Source: Flavobacteriaceae bacterium
GTDB taxonomy: Bacteria; Bacteroidota; Bacteroidia; Flavobacteriales; Flavobacteriaceae
Direction: 5' to 3'
DNA length: 64,000 nt
NCBI GenBank assembly: GCA_009827225.1
Contig: WUAI01000007.1
Coordinates: 1-64,000, forward strand
A program made the position numbers and the translations under genes. Below, piece by piece: positions 16,690 to 25,864 of the stretch. Position 1 is the first letter of the stretch; each line of letters opens with the position of its first letter. The notes below the pieces were generated by a model. It saw nothing but the letters and a program-made list of their open reading frames with translations, had not been told where the DNA came from and did not search any database.

Positions 16690-17753
16690 TCTTTCCGAAA
16701 TACTTTACCACTGGAATGATCCCTGGAAGCGCCTGTAACACTCGCCAGACAGTTGGTTTCATTCCGAAGCCTTAATACCCCCAGCAAACCAAAAATCAGG
16801 GCTTCTTTATACTCTATAATATCAGATGTTGGATGGATTATTTCTATCGCCTTGCTTTTCCGAATTTTTGAAATGAGAAACTTGTTGAAAGCACCACCTC
16901 CGGTGATCAATATTGATGTTCCTGATTTAAAGTTTCCAGCTATTTGCATAGCAGCATGTTCGGTAAATGTCGCAATTTTGTTTTCTACTGAACTTTCCGA
17001 AGCATTCAAAACCGGCCAAATTTTTTCATTTACCCATTCCAAACCTAAGGATTTAGGAGGTTTGGATTGATAATAAGGCAGTCGGTTCAATTCATTCAGT
17101 AATTCAATATCCATTATTCCGGTAGCTGCAATCCTGCCATCTTCATCAAAAGGCTTGCCTAATTTTTCTGATAACGCATTCAGTACAATATTAACCGGAC
17201 AGATATCATAGGCAATTCGTTCCTCTCCTCTCTCGAAAGAAACATTCGCAAACCCACCCAAATTCAAACAGGCATCGTAATCTCCGAAAAGTAGTCGGTC
17301 TCCAATAGGAACCAATGGTGCCCCCTGGCCGCCTAATTCAACATCCTGAACGCGAAAATCACAAACCACCTTCAAACCAATTGCTCGGGCAATTTCCGGA
17401 AGATTCCCCACCTGAAGTGTCAATCCCTTCTCCGGCTGATGCAAAATGGTATGGCCGTGGCTGCAAACCGCATCAATATCTTTAAGCTGATGTCTTTGAA
17501 TGAAATCGGATATCATCCCTCCCAGCAATTGGGTATACTCTTTATCCAGGGTGGTCAACCTACCCTCAGAAAAGAATACCGCCTCGCGCAATTTCCGCAT
17601 CCACTCCTCGGAGTAGGGAACCGTTTCCGTAACACCAATATTGAACTCCCAACCATTCCCCTCGGAATAATACAGGTTACATTCCGCCAGATCCACCCCA
17701 TCCAGAGACGTTCCGCTCATCACTCCAATAACCCGATATTCGTTTTGCATCAT
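16686..17753 (-). CDS. anmK: Anhydro-N-acetylmuramic acid kinase AnmK
   Basis: 355 residues. Diagnostic elements are VIGVMSGTSLDGVDLA at the N-terminus (ATP-binding phosphate loop), SHGHTILHQPE, the GQGAPLVPIGDRLLF motif, LNLGGFANVS and the C-terminal ILITGGGAFN. AnmK phosphorylates anhydroMurNAc while opening its 1,6-anhydro ring to give MurNAc-6-phosphate, a cytosolic step of peptidoglycan recycling. It is divergent from the acyl-CoA dehydrogenase gene. Confidence 0.93.
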   Translation of the reverse strand: MMQNEYRVIGVMSGTSLDGVDLAECNLYYSEGNGWEFNIGVTETVPYSEEWMRKLREAVFFSEGRLTTLDKEYTQLLGGMISDFIQRHQLKDIDAVCSHGHTILHQPEKGLTLQVGNLPEIARAIGLKVVCDFRVQDVELGGQGAPLVPIGDRLLFGDYDACLNLGGFANVSFERGEERIAYDICPVNIVLNALSEKLGKPFDEDGRIAATGIMDIELLNELNRLPYYQSKPPKSLGLEWVNEKIWPVLNASESSVENKIATFTEHAAMQIAGNFKSGTSILITGGGAFNKFLISKIRKSKAIEIIHPTSDIIEYKEALIFGLLGVLRLRNETNCLASVTGASRDHSSGKVFRKD

Positions 17754-17776
17754 TTCAGTAAAATTAACACCATTTA

Positions 17777-17807
17777 TTGAATAACTGCAGCTAAAAAATT
17801 ATCTTTG
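17777..17807 (+). promoter_or_regulatory. Promoter of the acyl-CoA dehydrogenase gene
   Basis: TTG (17777-17779) and TATCTTTG (17800-17807) are 20 bp apart, an exact Bacteroidota -33/-7 arrangement in the divergent space with anmK. Confidence 0.75.
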
Positions 17808-17848
17808 CACCTCATTTCGAAAACGATTTAGATAAAAGGATTTTTACT

Positions 17849-18991
17849 ATGGATTTTAGCCTTTCCGAAGAACATTTAATGATACGTGATGCCGCCCGTG
17901 ATTTTGCAAAGACAGAATTGCTTCCCGGGGTTATTGAAAGAGATAACAAACAGGAATTCCCAACCGAACAGGTCAAAAAAATGGGAGAACTTGGTTTCCT
18001 GGGAATGATGGTCGACCCCAAATACGGAGGTGGCGGTATGGATACTGTTTCGTATGTGCTGGCTATGGAGGAATTGAGCAAAGTGGATGCCTCTTCATCG
18101 GTGATCGTTTCGGTAAATAACTCATTGGTGTGCTGGGGACTCGAAACCTACGGCACTGAAGCGCAAAAGGAAAAATATCTTACTAAACTCGCCACCGGTG
18201 AATCCATCGGGGCATTTTGTTTAAGTGAACCTGAGGCAGGAAGTGATGCCACTTCACAAAGAACCACCGCGATTGACAAAGGAGATCACTACATCCTCAA
18301 CGGTACCAAAAACTGGATCACCAATGGAGGAAGTGCTGATTACTACCTGGTGATCGCACAAACCGATCGGGACAAAGGACACCGGGGCATTAATGCCTTT
18401 ATCGTAGAAAAATCCTGGGAAGGATTCGAGGTTGGGCCTAAGGAAGACAAGCTCGGTATCCGTGGAAGTGATACGCACACCTTAAACTTCAACGACGTAA
18501 AAGTTCCAAAAGAATATAGAATAGGTGAAGATGGTTTCGGCTTTAAGTTTGCCATGAAAACCTTAAGCGGAGGAAGAATCGGGATTGCAGCTCAGGCCCT
18601 TGGGATTGCTTCCGGAGCCTACGAACTTGCCAAAGAATATTCCAAGATCCGTAAAGCCTTTGGCACTGAAATTTGCAACCACCAGGCGATTGCTTTTAAA
18701 CTTGCCGACATGCATACCGAAATTGAGGCTGCCAGGCACCTGGTGATCAAAGCAGCCTGGGATAAGGACAACGGGAATAACTACGATCTCAGCGGAGCAA
18801 TGGCCAAACTATATGCAAGTAGAGTGGCCATGGAAACTACGGTGGAGGCTGTTCAGATCCATGGAGGAAATGGCTTCGTAAAAGAATACCATGTGGAACG
18901 CTTGATGCGTGATGCCAAGATCACCCAGATCTATGAGGGTACTTCCGAAATCCAAAAAATGGTCATCTCCAGAGGTATACTGAAAGACTAA
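17849..18991 (+). CDS. Acyl-CoA dehydrogenase
   Basis: 380 residues, the usual length for the short/medium-chain family. FAD- and substrate-binding signatures are present: GAFCLSEPEAGSDATSQRT, NGTKNWITNGG, and the C-terminal QIHGGNGFVKEYHVERLMRD followed by KITQIYEGTSEIQ, where the Glu of YEGT is the catalytic base in short-chain and butyryl-type enzymes. It introduces the alpha-beta double bond in fatty-acyl-CoA or branched acyl-CoA and passes electrons to ETF. Chain-length preference cannot be read. Single-gene unit with its own promoter and terminator. Confidence 0.93.
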   Translation: MDFSLSEEHLMIRDAARDFAKTELLPGVIERDNKQEFPTEQVKKMGELGFLGMMVDPKYGGGGMDTVSYVLAMEELSKVDASSSVIVSVNNSLVCWGLETYGTEAQKEKYLTKLATGESIGAFCLSEPEAGSDATSQRTTAIDKGDHYILNGTKNWITNGGSADYYLVIAQTDRDKGHRGINAFIVEKSWEGFEVGPKEDKLGIRGSDTHTLNFNDVKVPKEYRIGEDGFGFKFAMKTLSGGRIGIAAQALGIASGAYELAKEYSKIRKAFGTEICNHQAIAFKLADMHTEIEAARHLVIKAAWDKDNGNNYDLSGAMAKLYASRVAMETTVEAVQIHGGNGFVKEYHVERLMRDAKITQIYEGTSEIQKMVISRGILKD

Positions 18992-19010
18992 AACTTATAG
19001 AACAATCAGT

Positions 19011-19034
19011 ACCCGGTCTAGGCCGGGTTTTTTT
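19011..19034 (+). terminator. Terminator after the acyl-CoA dehydrogenase gene
   Basis: Stem ACCCGG/CCGGGT with a 6-nt loop leads into a run of seven T residues. Confidence 0.88.
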
Positions 19035-19044
19035 ATGGCGATCC

Positions 19045-19070
19045 GTGAACCTTGTTTTATACAGGTTCAC
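19045..19070. repeat. Inverted repeat in a geneless stretch
   Basis: GTGAACCT and AGGTTCAC form a perfect 8-bp stem with a 10-nt loop and no T-run. It is followed by GC-richer, repeat-like sequence (CCGGTAGGGG and a doubled CTATCG) and then AT-rich DNA up to the next gene. The whole 19035-19279 stretch shows no coding frame that looks real; it may be a dispersed repeat or a decayed insertion. Confidence 0.5.
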
Positions 19071-19279
19071 GACCGCGCTATTCGCTCCTACTCCGGTAGG
19101 GGTATCCGCTGCTATCGCTATCGCAGTGTAACATTTCGATGGCACGTCAGACTAATACTACACACTTTTAGAGCAGCGCCAACTAAATTTCAGAAATTGA
19201 GTTTCCCAACTCGATTTTTTTACCGAAATTGATACTCCAAAATTTCAAAAAAATAATAACCATTTAAATAGCCATACCT

Positions 19280-20629
19280 ATGTCTGATGATTTTGATTTA
19301 CTAGAAACCGATTCTTCTTCTGAACAAACAGAAAAAGTAGAAGTTAATTGGGGAAAAGCTGTGGACCAGATGAAGTCCAAACTGGCGCAGGAAGACGATC
19401 CTGAAATGCGCCAGAAAATATTAAATGCCACTCTGGACGATGTGGTAGGCATGGCTGAGAAAGATAGAAAGTCCTTATTGGAGGCAATCAAAGACCTCAC
19501 CGATTACCAGGACGAAGTAGGAATTATATTCGAGAAGTTTTCTACCCTTAACGCCGACGAGCAAAAGGTGATCGATAATGCCCAAAAAGCTTTGGACAAA
19601 GCACGACTCGAACTTGAGGAGGCCGAAAATGTTAAAGACAACTGGTGGAACAATCTGTGGGGACGTAAATCCCGCATTAAAAAGCGTCAGGCGGAACTCG
19701 AAGCAGCACAGAAGGCCCGCGAGGGTGCAGACCTGAAAGCGAAGCAAATGTTCCAGGAGCGTATTGAAAATGCAGATGTACAAACTTTACTTGCGGAACT
19801 TTCTTATAAGAGCCAGGCGGCAGTAACCCGTCTTAAAAATCGGGAAGTGGAGATCAAAGAAGTGGAAGACAAGCTTCAGGTTGCCATAGTGGAAGCCAGT
19901 AAGAATCATACCAAGGCTCTGGAGAAAAAGAAAGAAACCGAAGATAAACTGGAAGAGCAATATTCCTTGCTGAAACAAGCAAGACAGGCCCTCGAAGAAA
20001 TTGCCGATAAGCAATCCACCGAATACAGTGAAGCCATTGGTAAGATCACGGAGATCGAACAAAAAGTAGAGGAACTGGAAGGATTGAAGAATGCCTACAC
20101 CACTTTGGCGGCAAGTAAAGACAGCTTTGTTCACAAGCATAACCTTACGATCAAGGTATTGACATCCTTGCGAAGTAATTTGCAGACACATCGTGCGAAA
20201 CTTAAGAGTGACACCGACGAGCGATTGAAGTACTACGACGGTTATGTAGTGGCATTAAAGGCCAGAACCGATCAGGAGTTTGCGGCTATCCTCGAGCATC
20301 TTGGTGTAAAAACCGACGAGCATATCGGTCAAACCCTGGCTTCCATGCATTCGGCCAGCGCAAGAGCACGTCAGGAAATGATGGACAATATCCCGGTTCA
20401 CGAGAAAGTGATGCAAGGGGTGTACAGCAGCTATGCCGAGTCGCTTCAGGAAATTCGTGAGAAAGACGCCGAAATCCAAAAAGACTTCGCCAATCGGTAT
20501 GGGATCGATATGAAAGAAATTTTTGAAGAATTCTATGCGACCGACGGTAATGCACCATCCGGAGATGGAGAACCCTCGGAAGCACCTGAAAGTCCGGAAC
20601 CACCTGCCGAAGACGACTTGTTAGGATAA
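19280..20629 (+). CDS. Long coiled-coil protein, first gene of the AAA+ operon
   Basis: 449 residues, soluble, strongly acidic at both ends (start MSDDFDLLETDSSSEQ; end with many Pro/Glu/Asp and EDDLLG). Nearly all of residues 60-420 is helical heptad-like sequence rich in Ala, Lys, Glu and Leu, with one odd Trp-rich segment, DNWWNNLWGRKSR (about 118-130). I do not recognise a named family; the build resembles scaffold or substrate proteins that work with AAA+ ATPases and, in outline only, TelA-type stress proteins. Direction and spacing suggest it leads the following operon, from which it is separated only by the small GIY-YIG insert. Confidence 0.8.
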   Translation: MSDDFDLLETDSSSEQTEKVEVNWGKAVDQMKSKLAQEDDPEMRQKILNATLDDVVGMAEKDRKSLLEAIKDLTDYQDEVGIIFEKFSTLNADEQKVIDNAQKALDKARLELEEAENVKDNWWNNLWGRKSRIKKRQAELEAAQKAREGADLKAKQMFQERIENADVQTLLAELSYKSQAAVTRLKNREVEIKEVEDKLQVAIVEASKNHTKALEKKKETEDKLEEQYSLLKQARQALEEIADKQSTEYSEAIGKITEIEQKVEELEGLKNAYTTLAASKDSFVHKHNLTIKVLTSLRSNLQTHRAKLKSDTDERLKYYDGYVVALKARTDQEFAAILEHLGVKTDEHIGQTLASMHSASARARQEMMDNIPVHEKVMQGVYSSYAESLQEIREKDAEIQKDFANRYGIDMKEIFEEFYATDGNAPSGDGEPSEAPESPEPPAEDDLLG

Positions 20630-20651
20630 TTTATTTAGAAACAAATGTGGC

Positions 20652-21039
20652 TGTCAGGTCGAGCGCAGTCGAGACCTATTTGGACGAAATCATTATGAAG
20701 AACTATTTCATCTATATTCTTGAATGTTCTGATGGTTTACTCTACACAGGTATTACTAACGACTTAACTCGTAGGATTGAAGAACACGAACTTGGCAGAA
20801 ACACAAACTGCTTTACTTTTAAGCGAAGGCCTATAAAGTTAATTTTTCACCAAACCTTTAATCAAGTCGAACAGGCAATTTACTTTGAAAAGAAAATAAA
20901 GAAATGGAGCGCTGCAAAGAAAAGAGCTTTGTATGAGGGACAAATCAATATGCTGAAAATTTTAGCCGAATGCCGAAATTTTACGCACCACAAATATTGT
21001 CCAACAAAAGAGGAGGTCTCGACTGCGCTCGACCAGACA
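20652..21039. mobile_element. GIY-YIG nuclease gene enclosed by 26-bp inverted repeats
   Basis: The left end (20652-20677) and right end (21014-21039) are inverted copies identical at 25 of 26 positions; the core is GGTCGAGCGCAGTCGAGACC. Each copy is itself imperfectly self-complementary (GGTC/GACC). The right copy encodes the last residues of the nuclease. The unit lies between the first gene and the otherwise gapless remainder of an operon. This looks like a small inserted element, with the nuclease a natural candidate for spreading its palindromic ends. No target duplication is evident by eye. Confidence 0.6.
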
Positions 21040-21051
21040 ATTAAAACTTAA
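20695..21051 (+). CDS. GIY-YIG nuclease-family protein
   Basis: 118 residues from the ATG at MKNYFIYILEC. The family signatures are visible: YIYIL-type first strand (FIYILECSDGLLYTGIT), catalytic Arg in NDLTRRIEEH, and the metal-binding Glu in QAIYFEKKIKKW. Small single-domain members of this type (UPF0213/URI-like) are very common in Bacteroidota and uncharacterised. A GTG 16 codons earlier would start inside the left inverted repeat and is unlikely. The C-terminal residues STALDQ are encoded by the right inverted repeat. The gene interrupts an operon to which it seems unrelated. Confidence 0.88.
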   Translation: MKNYFIYILECSDGLLYTGITNDLTRRIEEHELGRNTNCFTFKRRPIKLIFHQTFNQVEQAIYFEKKIKKWSAAKKRALYEGQINMLKILAECRNFTHHKYCPTKEEVSTALDQTIKT

Positions 21052-21060
21052 TTAAAACTC

Positions 21061-22113
21061 ATGTCCATCAACCAAATTGTGACACCGCTCGACAGTGCCG
21101 TTCTCGACAACAAGGAACAGTACGAGGTGTACTTTAAAATAGTGAACCATGCCTTTGAGCATCTGGTGAGCACCATGGTGGAGCATGAGATCTGCAATTC
21201 GCTGGAATTGTCATTTTTCAAACAATATTGTGAGCTTCTTACCTATTCCCTGGAAGCATTCCGCGTAAAATACCTGTACGATGAAGAGGAAAAGATGAAG
21301 ATCGATCTTACCGAGTCCGGTTTCCCGAATTATCTCGAATTTCGATACCTCATCAACGACCTGGCGCTGAAGCAAGAGCACATTGCTAAACTTCCCGATC
21401 CTGAAAAGTTGAAAGAAGAATTCCTGGAAAGTCTGATGAAATACAAAGAACCTGTTTCTAAAAGAACACTCGAACAGGCAGCATCCATCGTGTATTACAC
21501 CTCGGTAGAGAAAAATTTCATTTTTAGAAAGTTTGTCCAGGGCAAGATCATTAAAATTGAGAATAATAAAGAGGCTCCCTACCTCGTAAGCTGGTCCTTT
21601 TATGATGTTACCTATAACCGCCCGTTTATTTGTTTTATGTATTTCGACCTGCACAAGACCAGCCTGGCCGAATATACCAAGGATATCTATGAAGTTCTCG
21701 AGCGCGTAGCCGATAGAGACATGAGCATGGACATGATGGCTTATGCCATCGATAAAAAGTTACCCAAGCTTTTGCCGAAAAGCCTCAGAAAGATCGACCT
21801 GGGGCCGCTGCATAATGTATTCGCGAAAGATGCACTGGAAATTACCCATATTATCCTCGAGGGCATTATCAACAAGAATTTAAAACTATCCGAGTTCGCT
21901 ACTTCTCTTTCGATTGAAGAAATACGATCCAAAGATCAATTCACCGAAGGAAGTTTTTTCAACAAACAGATATTACAGGTCTGGGAGGTTGAAAAACCGG
22001 AAACATATTTATTCACCTCTCACAGGGTGATTCAGGTTCTTTACGATAAGATTCCTGAAAGCATCAATAGATTGACAAAAGCACCCATTGAAATACCTGC
22101 ATTAAAACTCTAA
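21061..22113 (+). CDS. Uncharacterised cytosolic protein of the AAA+ operon
   Basis: 350 residues, no signal peptide or membrane segment, mixed helix/strand composition, acidic and leucine-rich. I do not recognise a domain. The stop codon lies one base before the AAA+ ATPase ATG, so the two are translationally coupled. It may be an adaptor or regulator of the ATPase; this is inferred only from the coupling. Confidence 0.78.
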   Translation: MSINQIVTPLDSAVLDNKEQYEVYFKIVNHAFEHLVSTMVEHEICNSLELSFFKQYCELLTYSLEAFRVKYLYDEEEKMKIDLTESGFPNYLEFRYLINDLALKQEHIAKLPDPEKLKEEFLESLMKYKEPVSKRTLEQAASIVYYTSVEKNFIFRKFVQGKIIKIENNKEAPYLVSWSFYDVTYNRPFICFMYFDLHKTSLAEYTKDIYEVLERVADRDMSMDMMAYAIDKKLPKLLPKSLRKIDLGPLHNVFAKDALEITHIILEGIINKNLKLSEFATSLSIEEIRSKDQFTEGSFFNKQILQVWEVEKPETYLFTSHRVIQVLYDKIPESINRLTKAPIEIPALKL

Positions 22114-22114
22114 T

Positions 22115-24079
22115 ATGGAGCATAACACTACATTTCCAATAAAACTATCTGAACTAGCCACCCTTCGTGACGAAGCAACTTCCTATTTAAAGGGAGTACA
22201 ATGGGAACAGGGGTACAAGGCTAAAAACAGGGACAAAAATGCCAAGGACGATTCTATTCTATTATATCTCTCCAAGGCGACGGGGAATTCGACTTCGGAA
22301 GTAACGTCGGTCTCACGTTCTGTATTGGCTCTTAAAAAAAGACTACTGCCGGATTCTGTTGCTATACCGCTTCATCTCAATGAAGCATTATATGCGATAC
22401 AGGAAGGACTCACCATTGGTATATGGCTGAAAGACAGCTATTACAATGCCTCCGGATTGACCAGTTTGAATGAGCGGAAATCTGATTTGGATAATGCGCA
22501 ACGACGGGAATTCGATTCCAAGCAGCACACGGCAACAGCTTTTATGTTGTATGGTACTGCCTACAGAATATTGTACGATCTGAAACCTAAGGCCTCGGAT
22601 GACCTAAGTGTCCTCAAGAACAAATTTGCAGGAATACCTGAGCTTTCTTTTATGTCGCCTATTAAAGGGATTTCCTGCATGCTATTTTACTACGATAAGT
22701 ATCTGAATCACCCCGAAATTATTAAGAGTGACAAGGACGTCGTGGATTTTACCGTGGTTTATTTTGAAGCGATCATCGCTGAAATACAGCTGCGATTAGG
22801 TTCGCTCGAATACACTGAAACTATTACAGACCGCACCTACAAACTGGAAAACAGCGAATTCGCCGTTTCGGGTTGGGAGAACGTTTTTGAAGGTACGGCA
22901 GTTAGTGTCGAATTCAACAAAATAGAATTTGAGGAAATTGTGGGTAACAGAGATGCGAAGCATTTTGCTCGCCGACTCACAGAGCGACTCATGAGCTATG
23001 ATTTTACTGAAAAGAAAAATCCATTCCAGGAATTGGGTGGTTTCATGCCGGTTTTTATGGGGTACGGTATTCCGGGGACAGGTAAGAGTATGCTCATCGC
23101 AGCCATCGCCACTCGTTTGAAGGAACACTGTGATAATTTGGACATTCCTTTCCTATTTCACCCCATGCCAGATACGCTGATCTCAACTTTCCAGGGTGGA
23201 TCAGCAGAAAAAATGGTGCAGTGGATGAAGCCTTTGCAGGACCCAACCCGACTCATCTTCGCTCCTATCGATGATGCCGAGAACAACTTACAGGAACGTA
23301 CCGCCCAGGGCGTTTCCGCAGGTGTAAAGGAAGTCATTGGCGTATTCTTAAGATATACGGAAGGAGCGTATGCGGTAAACTATGGAAATAGCTCCATCGG
23401 TTTATTCACCAATTTACCGGAAATGCTGGATAAGGCAGTAATCTCCAGAGTGCAGGGACGATTTAAGATCGATGGCGCGCGTACTATTCCCGATTTTGTG
23501 GACCAGGATTATCTCTGGTGGCGGAAACTGGACAAGACCATGCCCGGATTTGTGAACATGAAAAATCCGAAAGACTACGAATTCCTAAGTGAACAAGGGC
23601 TGGCAAAGAATTTAGGGGAGATATTAAAACATGCTGAAGATCCCACCGAAGAGCGGGTTCATGAAATCTTTGACAAAGTAGAGTCCAAATTTGAGGATGA
23701 AGAACATCTTTTTTATGCGGAATTGTACAAAAGTATACAGAAAGAATTTCCTTTCTTTTCTTCTAGAGACATCCGTAATATCCAAAGTGCAATATCGCTT
23801 CGGCTTACTGATTTTGATCTGCCCGAAGACTGGTTTGAGAATCCCGAAGCCTATTTCAGAAAGGATTATGAAACCAAATATGGCATGCTCCAGGAATTGA
23901 TGAAGCAAAATATGAAAGGGTTGAATTTCTCGGATATCAGAAGACAGGAAGTGGTACGCTATCTGGATAATGTGGCCACCATTGCCGATACCGATTTCAA
24001 ACGCAAAGTGGATCAGCGAGTGCATGATATGAACATCCAGATGGAAGCACGCAAACAATTTGATGAAGAGCTCGATTAA
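22115..24079 (+). CDS. AAA+ ATPase, core of an uncharacterised operon
   Basis: 654 residues. A helical N-terminal region (1-270) precedes a classical AAA module: Walker A GIPGTGKS (residues 318-325), Walker B RLIFAPIDDAE (Asp386-Asp387, so DD instead of the usual DE), a sensor-1-like region SIGLFTNLPE and an SRVQGRF segment at the position of the arginine fingers in Cdc48/FtsH-type AAA proteins. A further helical C-terminal region (about 500-654) follows. Such proteins form hexamers that remodel or unfold partners. Its ATG follows the previous gene by one base and its stop overlaps the next start (TAATG). I know no characterised close relative. Confidence 0.88.
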   Translation: MEHNTTFPIKLSELATLRDEATSYLKGVQWEQGYKAKNRDKNAKDDSILLYLSKATGNSTSEVTSVSRSVLALKKRLLPDSVAIPLHLNEALYAIQEGLTIGIWLKDSYYNASGLTSLNERKSDLDNAQRREFDSKQHTATAFMLYGTAYRILYDLKPKASDDLSVLKNKFAGIPELSFMSPIKGISCMLFYYDKYLNHPEIIKSDKDVVDFTVVYFEAIIAEIQLRLGSLEYTETITDRTYKLENSEFAVSGWENVFEGTAVSVEFNKIEFEEIVGNRDAKHFARRLTERLMSYDFTEKKNPFQELGGFMPVFMGYGIPGTGKSMLIAAIATRLKEHCDNLDIPFLFHPMPDTLISTFQGGSAEKMVQWMKPLQDPTRLIFAPIDDAENNLQERTAQGVSAGVKEVIGVFLRYTEGAYAVNYGNSSIGLFTNLPEMLDKAVISRVQGRFKIDGARTIPDFVDQDYLWWRKLDKTMPGFVNMKNPKDYEFLSEQGLAKNLGEILKHAEDPTEERVHEIFDKVESKFEDEEHLFYAELYKSIQKEFPFFSSRDIRNIQSAISLRLTDFDLPEDWFENPEAYFRKDYETKYGMLQELMKQNMKGLNFSDIRRQEVVRYLDNVATIADTDFKRKVDQRVHDMNIQMEARKQFDEELD

Positions 24080-25329
24080 TGGAAAAACTGAAGGAAGCAG
24101 GTTTATTTGGTGGTGAATTGGTACCCGTTTCAGGTTCCCTGGTGGAACGCTATAACGGCTGTCTGAAAATGCTGGGACTGAAACCTACAGAACTCAAACA
24201 ATTTTCGGTAGATGGTATGGGTTGGAGTCCGGAAGTTTCCGAAGAAAAAGACAGTAATTACTATTTGAATATTGGCGAAGCTAATTCCAATGCCATTATC
24301 ATTTCGCCCAACCAAAAAGACAAGCCCGTTCATATGCCGTTTCATAGTTTCGATCGGGACATCATGACGGCAATATTTGCAGCCTATGAACGTGAGATTC
24401 GGGATATCACCAAAGATTCAGCTATTTGCGTTCATTTGGATCAGGACATCGATGCCTACTATGAGCCGTTCGATTTGCTGAGATATAAAAGTCTTTCGGT
24501 AAGCTTTAAATTGTTGAACTCGTTGGAGGTGAAACAAAAAGAGCAGCGGGAATTGGTTGCCTTATTTGAGTCAGGAAACAACTTCATCGATCGCAAGGTT
24601 CATAACCAACTATTGGATTCTGCAAAAAAATATGGAGATCTCAGAAGCAGAAAGCTAGAACTGGAAGCAATCTCCCTGGATATTGGATCGTTTTATACAA
24701 AGGCATTTGGTGGAATCTTTGTGCTAAGGGATTTTGTGACGGATATTATCGTGTTTGAAGACATGGAAACCTTCAACAATTCAATCAAAGATACAGTGCA
24801 TGATGTTTCTTTGTTTCACATTAGTCATAACGAACTCACTTCCACCCTCGTAAATTATCGCATTACAGATTTCGATATTAAGAAAGCTGCAAAAACAGAT
24901 CGCTATGAGCGAATTAAAAGACAATTGTTTGTAGAGGTTTTGGGTGAGATCGATCATCCTTTAAAGGAAATACTGAACAGCCCTTTTCTATTCAAAAAAT
25001 ATCTCAATAGTCTCGACATTGAAACTCGTAAAAGAATCATGAGTGTGGAACGCTACAACCAGCGCAAGATTGTTGAACGGGAATTGAAAATGGAAGAGGT
25101 GGTCGATCTTCAATACATCAAAGCCTTACTGGAGCCACATTCTTCCCTGGAAGAGGAGCAGAAAGAGCTCATTTGGAAACTGCTGATAAAGATCGTGCCC
25201 AAGGACCCCTTGCATTTGTATTGGTATGATAAGGAAACCTTTTATAGGACCTATAAAACCTGGAAACCCTCTTATTGTGAGTGGGTTATAGATTGTATCT
25301 TAGAAGAAAATAAAAAACACCAGCCATGA
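24079..25329 (+). CDS. Uncharacterised cytosolic protein, DUF6638-like
   Basis: 416 residues without signal peptide or membrane segment. The beginning (MEKLKEAGLFGGELVPVSGSLVERYNGCLKMLG) recalls proteins annotated as DUF6638 in Flavobacteriia, but I hold this loosely. The second half is helical and charged. The start overlaps the AAA+ gene by one base and the end overlaps the next gene by four (ATGA), which places it firmly in the same operon and suggests a stoichiometric partner of the ATPase. No catalytic motif seen. Confidence 0.8.
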   Translation: MEKLKEAGLFGGELVPVSGSLVERYNGCLKMLGLKPTELKQFSVDGMGWSPEVSEEKDSNYYLNIGEANSNAIIISPNQKDKPVHMPFHSFDRDIMTAIFAAYEREIRDITKDSAICVHLDQDIDAYYEPFDLLRYKSLSVSFKLLNSLEVKQKEQRELVALFESGNNFIDRKVHNQLLDSAKKYGDLRSRKLELEAISLDIGSFYTKAFGGIFVLRDFVTDIIVFEDMETFNNSIKDTVHDVSLFHISHNELTSTLVNYRITDFDIKKAAKTDRYERIKRQLFVEVLGEIDHPLKEILNSPFLFKKYLNSLDIETRKRIMSVERYNQRKIVERELKMEEVVDLQYIKALLEPHSSLEEEQKELIWKLLIKIVPKDPLHLYWYDKETFYRTYKTWKPSYCEWVIDCILEENKKHQP

Positions 25330-25850
25330 CCATAGAAATAGTTGTATTCATATCTGCCATCCTTTTTGGGATCGTAATTTATGTTCGGGAATCGAAAAAC
25401 AATCGACTGTATCGGTTTTTTAATAAACTAATGCATGCGAAGGATCTGCAAATGAAACCTGACAATCCAAAAGGATTTGTGTATGTCCAACCCTTTTTAA
25501 TGAGACTGGTATGGGTCACCTTATTGTTTGTGATCGCAGCGACCGTTGTAGGGTTTGTAACCCCTTTTAACCAGTTTTACGTTCAGTATTTTGCCTCTGC
25601 CATTGTAGGAACCTTAGCCGGAACCTATATCGCTTCCTTCTTCTTTATGGGGAAAAAGAGCCTTACCAAAGAGAACATCGTTGAGACCTTTGAAAAGGGA
25701 AAAGAATTCATTGAAGATCTTGCGGAAGGAGATGATAAAACGGACGAAACAGCGGACGAGAAAACTTCCGATGAGGTTGTTGAAGAGAAACCGGAAGAGC
25801 CTAAGAAAAGTGCACGTGACCGGTTTAAGGACCGTGGAATGATCAACTAA
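25326..25850 (+). CDS. Small three-helix membrane protein of the AAA+ operon
   Basis: 174 residues. Membrane helices at about 3-19, 57-78 and 84-107; the positively charged loop between helices 1 and 2 should be cytosolic, as should the long acidic tail (residues 110-174, many Glu/Asp, ending RDRFKDRGMIN). It overlaps the previous gene by four bases. The tail could be a docking site for the soluble AAA+ components. I do not recognise a family. Confidence 0.8.
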   Translation: MTIEIVVFISAILFGIVIYVRESKNNRLYRFFNKLMHAKDLQMKPDNPKGFVYVQPFLMRLVWVTLLFVIAATVVGFVTPFNQFYVQYFASAIVGTLAGTYIASFFFMGKKSLTKENIVETFEKGKEFIEDLAEGDDKTDETADEKTSDEVVEEKPEEPKKSARDRFKDRGMIN

Positions 25851-25864
25851 TTTAAACCTATATT

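Noticed and set aside
19075-19110. Similarity of this GC-rich stretch to the loop of the 53637-53708 hairpin (CCGGTAGGG core)
   Set aside because: Only about 12 bases agree; too short to claim a shared repeat family.
19280-20629. TelA (toxic anion resistance) assignment for the coiled-coil protein
   Set aside because: General coiled-coil resemblance only; I could not find a specific TelA motif.
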